Positions 61,540 through 64,000 of a DNA stretch of 64,000 bases are shown here, piece by piece. The position numbers were made by a program, and so were the translations under genes. Position 1 is the stretch's first letter. Every line of letters begins with the position of its first letter. Source of the stretch: Bog-473 sp963763575 (lineage in GTDB: Bacteria > Actinomycetota > Acidimicrobiia > Acidimicrobiales > RAAP-2). The DNA is taken from positions 124,001 through 188,000 of the forward strand of contig CAVXPD010000018.1 of the NCBI GenBank assembly GCA_963763575.1. The letters run 5' to 3'. Under the pieces are notes generated by a model. It ran no database searches, was not told the origin of the DNA, and was given only the letters and a program-made list of their open reading frames with translations.

Positions 61540-62193
61540 ATGGCCCAGCTCATCAACCCAGAGGTGCTCGAATACGCCGACGCGCACACCACCGCCCCGC
61601 CGGCGGCCCTCGAAGCGGTCGACGTCTCGACCAGAGAGGATTTCCCCGCCTGGGGGATGATGGTGGGGCGTCAAGAGGGCCGTTTCCTCGAGATGCTCGT
61701 GTTCGCCACGCAGGCGACCCGCATCCTCGAGATCGGTACCTTCACCGGCTACTCGGCCATCGCCATGGCGGCCGGGCTTCCCAAGGGCGGCGCCATCATC
61801 TCGCTCGAGGTCGACGACCACCACGCCAAGGTCGCCCGCGGCAACATCGCGGCGGCGGGCCACGAGAGCCAGGTCAGCGTGATCGAGGGGCCCGCGTTGC
61901 GTTCCATCGAGGAGCTGCAGGGGCCGTTCGACCTCGTCTTCATCGACGCGGACAAGGTCTCCTACGACGCCTACTACGAGGCGGTGCTGCCCAAGCTCGC
62001 GCCGCACGGCCTGATCGTCGTGGACAACACGCTGCAGTCCGGCGGCGTGCTGGCGTCGGAGAAGCACCCCCACGAGGGAGCCCAGGCCCTGCGCGCGTTC
62101 AACGACAAGGTGGTCAACGACCCCCGCGTCGTCTGCGTGCTCACGACCATTCGCGACGGCGTGACGCTCATCCGGCACGCCCCGGGTTACTGA
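61540..62193 (+). CDS. O-methyltransferase, caffeoyl-CoA OMT family
   Basis: A 217-residue SAM-dependent O-methyltransferase. ATRILEIGTFTGYSAIAMAA is motif I, FDLVFIDADKVSYDAYYEAV carries the metal-binding Asp and HGLIVVDNTLQSGGVL the following motif. The family methylates catechol-like oxygens with a divalent metal. ATG at 61540 behind GGAAGAGAG; longer in-frame starts upstream lack family sequence. Confidence 0.92.
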   Translation: MAQLINPEVLEYADAHTTAPPAALEAVDVSTREDFPAWGMMVGRQEGRFLEMLVFATQATRILEIGTFTGYSAIAMAAGLPKGGAIISLEVDDHHAKVARGNIAAAGHESQVSVIEGPALRSIEELQGPFDLVFIDADKVSYDAYYEAVLPKLAPHGLIVVDNTLQSGGVLASEKHPHEGAQALRAFNDKVVNDPRVVCVLTTIRDGVTLIRHAPGY

Positions 62194-62235
62194 TGCCACG
62201 CGGACGGGACGGCCGGGGCCTCCGGTAGGGACGAC

Positions 62236-63138
62236 GTGCTCGACTACCACCTGCACCTGTGGCCGCACTCGGAGCACCAGACGCCGCTGCGGATCGAGCA
62301 GCTGGCCGATTACTGTGCGCGGGCCCAAGCGGCGGGCGTCACCGAGCTCGCCGTGACCGAGCACTTGTTCCGGTTCCGGCAGGCCGACTCGCTCCTGGGC
62401 GGCTTCTGGGACGACGAGCGCGTGCCGCCTGCGCTCGCCGAGTCGATGGCGCGCTATTGGAAGTTCCACGCCACGGCCGATCTCGACGCCTACGTGCAGT
62501 GCGCACAGCAGGCCAAGGACGCCGGTCTCCCGGTCGTCATCGGGCTGGAGGTCGACTACTACGAGGGACGGATGCACGACGTGGCCGACCTGTTGGCCGG
62601 CTACCCCTTCGACGTCCTGCTGGGGTCGGTGCACTGGGTCGGGGCCTGGCGCTTCGACGACCTCGAGGATCCGGTCTCGCTGGCCGAGTGGTCGGCCCGC
62701 CGGGTCGACGCCTGCTGGGACGCCTACACCGAGGCCATGGAGGAGCTGGCGGCGTCGCGCTCGTGTGACGTGCTGGCGCATCCGGACCTGATCAAGGTGG
62801 CGGGGCACGTTCCCGACGCGCCGGCCGAGTGGTGGGACCGACTCGCCGAGGCGGCCGCGGCGTCGGGGATGGCGGCGGAGGTGTCGTCCGCGGGATGGCG
62901 CAAGCCGGTCGGCGAGCAGTACCCGGCGGCCGGATTGCTGGAACGCTTCGTGGCCCGTGGCGTCCCGCTGACCACGGCCTCGGACGCGCACCGTCTCGAG
63001 CACGTGGCCGACCGGGCCGACGACCTGCGCGCCCTCCTCGGCGCCGTCGGCACCGAGGAGCTGCAGGGTTACCGGGCCCGGGTCCCGCATCGGGTACCGG
63101 TGGCGGCCGGGGCGGATCGCTCCGGAGGGGGCACCTGA
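62236..63138 (+). CDS. PHP-domain phosphatase, histidinol-phosphatase-like
   Basis: A 300-residue PHP-domain enzyme. Metal-binding motifs are LDYHLHLWPHSEH near the N-terminus, AVTEHLFRF, GLEVDYYEGRMHD, GSVHWVGAW, LAHPDLIKV and TTASDAHRLEHV. The order matches HisK-type histidinol-phosphatases, but no other his genes are near, so the substrate is open. GTG start at 62236. Its TGA overlaps the pdtaS ATG (TGATG). Confidence 0.87.
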   Translation: MLDYHLHLWPHSEHQTPLRIEQLADYCARAQAAGVTELAVTEHLFRFRQADSLLGGFWDDERVPPALAESMARYWKFHATADLDAYVQCAQQAKDAGLPVVIGLEVDYYEGRMHDVADLLAGYPFDVLLGSVHWVGAWRFDDLEDPVSLAEWSARRVDACWDAYTEAMEELAASRSCDVLAHPDLIKVAGHVPDAPAEWWDRLAEAAAASGMAAEVSSAGWRKPVGEQYPAAGLLERFVARGVPLTTASDAHRLEHVADRADDLRALLGAVGTEELQGYRARVPHRVPVAAGADRSGGGT

Positions 63139-64000
63139 TGCCCACGCCGACCGAGTTGGCGCAGAGCCACACCGATCTCAAGCCCGAGGAGCTCGAGCAC
63201 CTGCAGCGGCTGCTCGGGAGCTGGAGCGTGCTGGCCGACCTCTCCTTCTCGGACCTCCTCCTGCTGGTGCCCGTCCGGGCTGAGGCGGGCGACGGCCACG
63301 AGGACGAGGACGAGTTGGACCCCGAGCTCGTCGTGCTCGGACAGATGCGGCCGAACAACCGCCCCACCCTGGTGGATCAGGACCTGGTCGGGCAGACGGT
63401 CAACGAGTCTCAATGGGCGCTCGTCGCGCGGTGCCTGCACACGGGCGAGATCGTGCGCGGCAGCATCCACCACCCGATCCTGGGCGAGCAGGTCCCGGTG
63501 GAGAACATCCCGGTTCGCTACGAAGAACGGATCATCGCGGTGCTGCTGCGGGTCTCACTGGCACCCCTCAAGGGCCCGACGAGCATGTACGAGCGGACGT
63601 ACCTCGACGTGTTCGAGCGCCTGGCCGACATGGTCGCTCAGTCCGCGTTCCCGTTCCCCGAGGAGGATGTCGGCACCGAGGAGGCGCCGCGGGTGGGCGA
63701 CGGTGTGGTCGTGGTCGACGCCGACGGCCGAGTCGAATTCGCCTCGCCCAACGCAATGAACGCGTTCCACCGCATGGGCATCTACACGCAGCCCGAGGGC
63801 CGGCGGTTCGGCGACCTGGACATCGAGGAGTCGGCGGTCGAGTGGGCGCTGGCCACCGGACGCCCCGTCGTCGAGGAGGTTGAGCGGCGGCCCGACGTCA
63901 TCGTGCTCGTCCACTGCATCCCGCTGCTCTCCCACGGCGTGGTGACCGGAGCGATGATCCTGCTGCGCGACGTCACCGACGTGCGCCGCCTCGACCGCCT
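63138..64000 (+). CDS. pdtaS: PdtaS-type sensor histidine kinase, C-terminus beyond the window
   Basis: 287 residues are visible. The N-terminal GAF-like domain (EHLQRLLGSWSVLADLSFSD then LLLLVPV, VVLGQMRPNNRPTLVDQDLV) matches PdtaS of mycobacteria. A PAS-like domain follows (GVVVVDADGRVEFASPNAMN, VTGAMILLRDVTDVRRL). The HisKA_2/HATPase part must lie outside the window. In mycobacteria PdtaS signals through the RNA-binding antiterminator PdtaR. Translationally coupled to the PHP phosphatase. Confidence 0.88.
   Translation, partial: MPTPTELAQSHTDLKPEELEHLQRLLGSWSVLADLSFSDLLLLVPVRAEAGDGHEDEDELDPELVVLGQMRPNNRPTLVDQDLVGQTVNESQWALVARCLHTGEIVRGSIHHPILGEQVPVENIPVRYEERIIAVLLRVSLAPLKGPTSMYERTYLDVFERLADMVAQSAFPFPEEDVGTEEAPRVGDGVVVVDADGRVEFASPNAMNAFHRMGIYTQPEGRRFGDLDIEESAVEWALATGRPVVEEVERRPDVIVLVHCIPLLSHGVVTGAMILLRDVTDVRRLDR

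Overview
The window looks like chromosome of an uncultured, high-GC actinobacterium, most likely of the class Acidimicrobiia. The grounds are a strongly GC-rich third codon position, frequent GTG starts, genes tied together by GTGA/ATGA overlaps, and actinobacterial families (DUF3107, a PdtaS-type sensor kinase, WS/DGAT acyltransferase, a pair of ArsA-like ATPases, GH15 trehalase-like enzyme). A complete System I cytochrome c maturation operon is unusual for ordinary Actinobacteria. Taxonomy is inferred, not tested. No rRNA, tRNA, CRISPR array, IS element or replication origin was recognised.

Layout. 1-4.5 kb: a truncated channel-like membrane protein, DUF1269, formate-THF ligase, an acyl-CoA dehydrogenase. 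4.5-8.1 kb (minus): WS/DGAT, VOC protein, tsaC, tsaD in one tight operon. 8.2-9.5 kb: membrane-anchored esterase. 9.5-14.4 kb: a branched-chain amino acid (Liv-type) ABC transporter with fused LivH-LivM and LivG-LivF. 14.5-18.4 kb: valS and cysS, divergent. 18.5-23.4 kb: an acyl-CoA dehydrogenase, then TetR plus a four-gene membrane operon (two paralogous six-TM proteins, a COX3/NorE-like and a COX4/NorF-like subunit) and a relic of a second acyl-CoA dehydrogenase 3' end. 23.4-32.7 kb: VOC plus adenylate cyclase/STAND ATPase, an SCP2-PhyH fusion, a MarR gene with a dead MarR beside it, an SDR, a GH15 enzyme, SnoaL and TetR. 32.8-38.7 kb: MFS exporter, hydrolase, MEDS-STAS protein, APH-like kinase, LMW phosphatase, TetR. 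38.7-43.9 kb: glycosyltransferase, gmd, ccdA, a DJ-1/PfpI protein, methyltransferase. 44.0-50.9 kb: ccmABCDEFGHI. 50.9-54.1 kb: cysteine desulfurase, SufR-like regulator, Mrp ATPase (Fe-S assembly). 54.2-59.4 kb: VOC, ABM-like protein, enoyl-CoA hydratase, dGTPase-like HD protein, DUF3107, two ArsA-like ATPases. 59.7-64 kb: secreted pentapeptide-repeat protein, a gene-poor 590-bp stretch, O-methyltransferase, PHP phosphatase, and pdtaS running off the end.

How it fits together. The cell appears to be an aerobe living on lipids and amino acids (acyl-CoA dehydrogenases, enoyl-CoA hydratase, WS/DGAT, Liv uptake) with c-type cytochromes, Fe-S assembly and several TetR/MarR switches. Candidate operators (inverted repeats) are visible beside most of these switches.

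Caution. Seven genes are interrupted by single-base indels (livK-like, livHM, valS, cysS, SDR, hydrolase, ccmF), and in nearly every case changing one base in a short run restores a full-length protein. These look like sequence errors rather than real pseudogenes. The most novel-looking unit is the TetR/six-TM/six-TM/COX3/COX4 operon at 19.9-23.0 kb, which has oxidase accessory subunits but no catalytic subunit.
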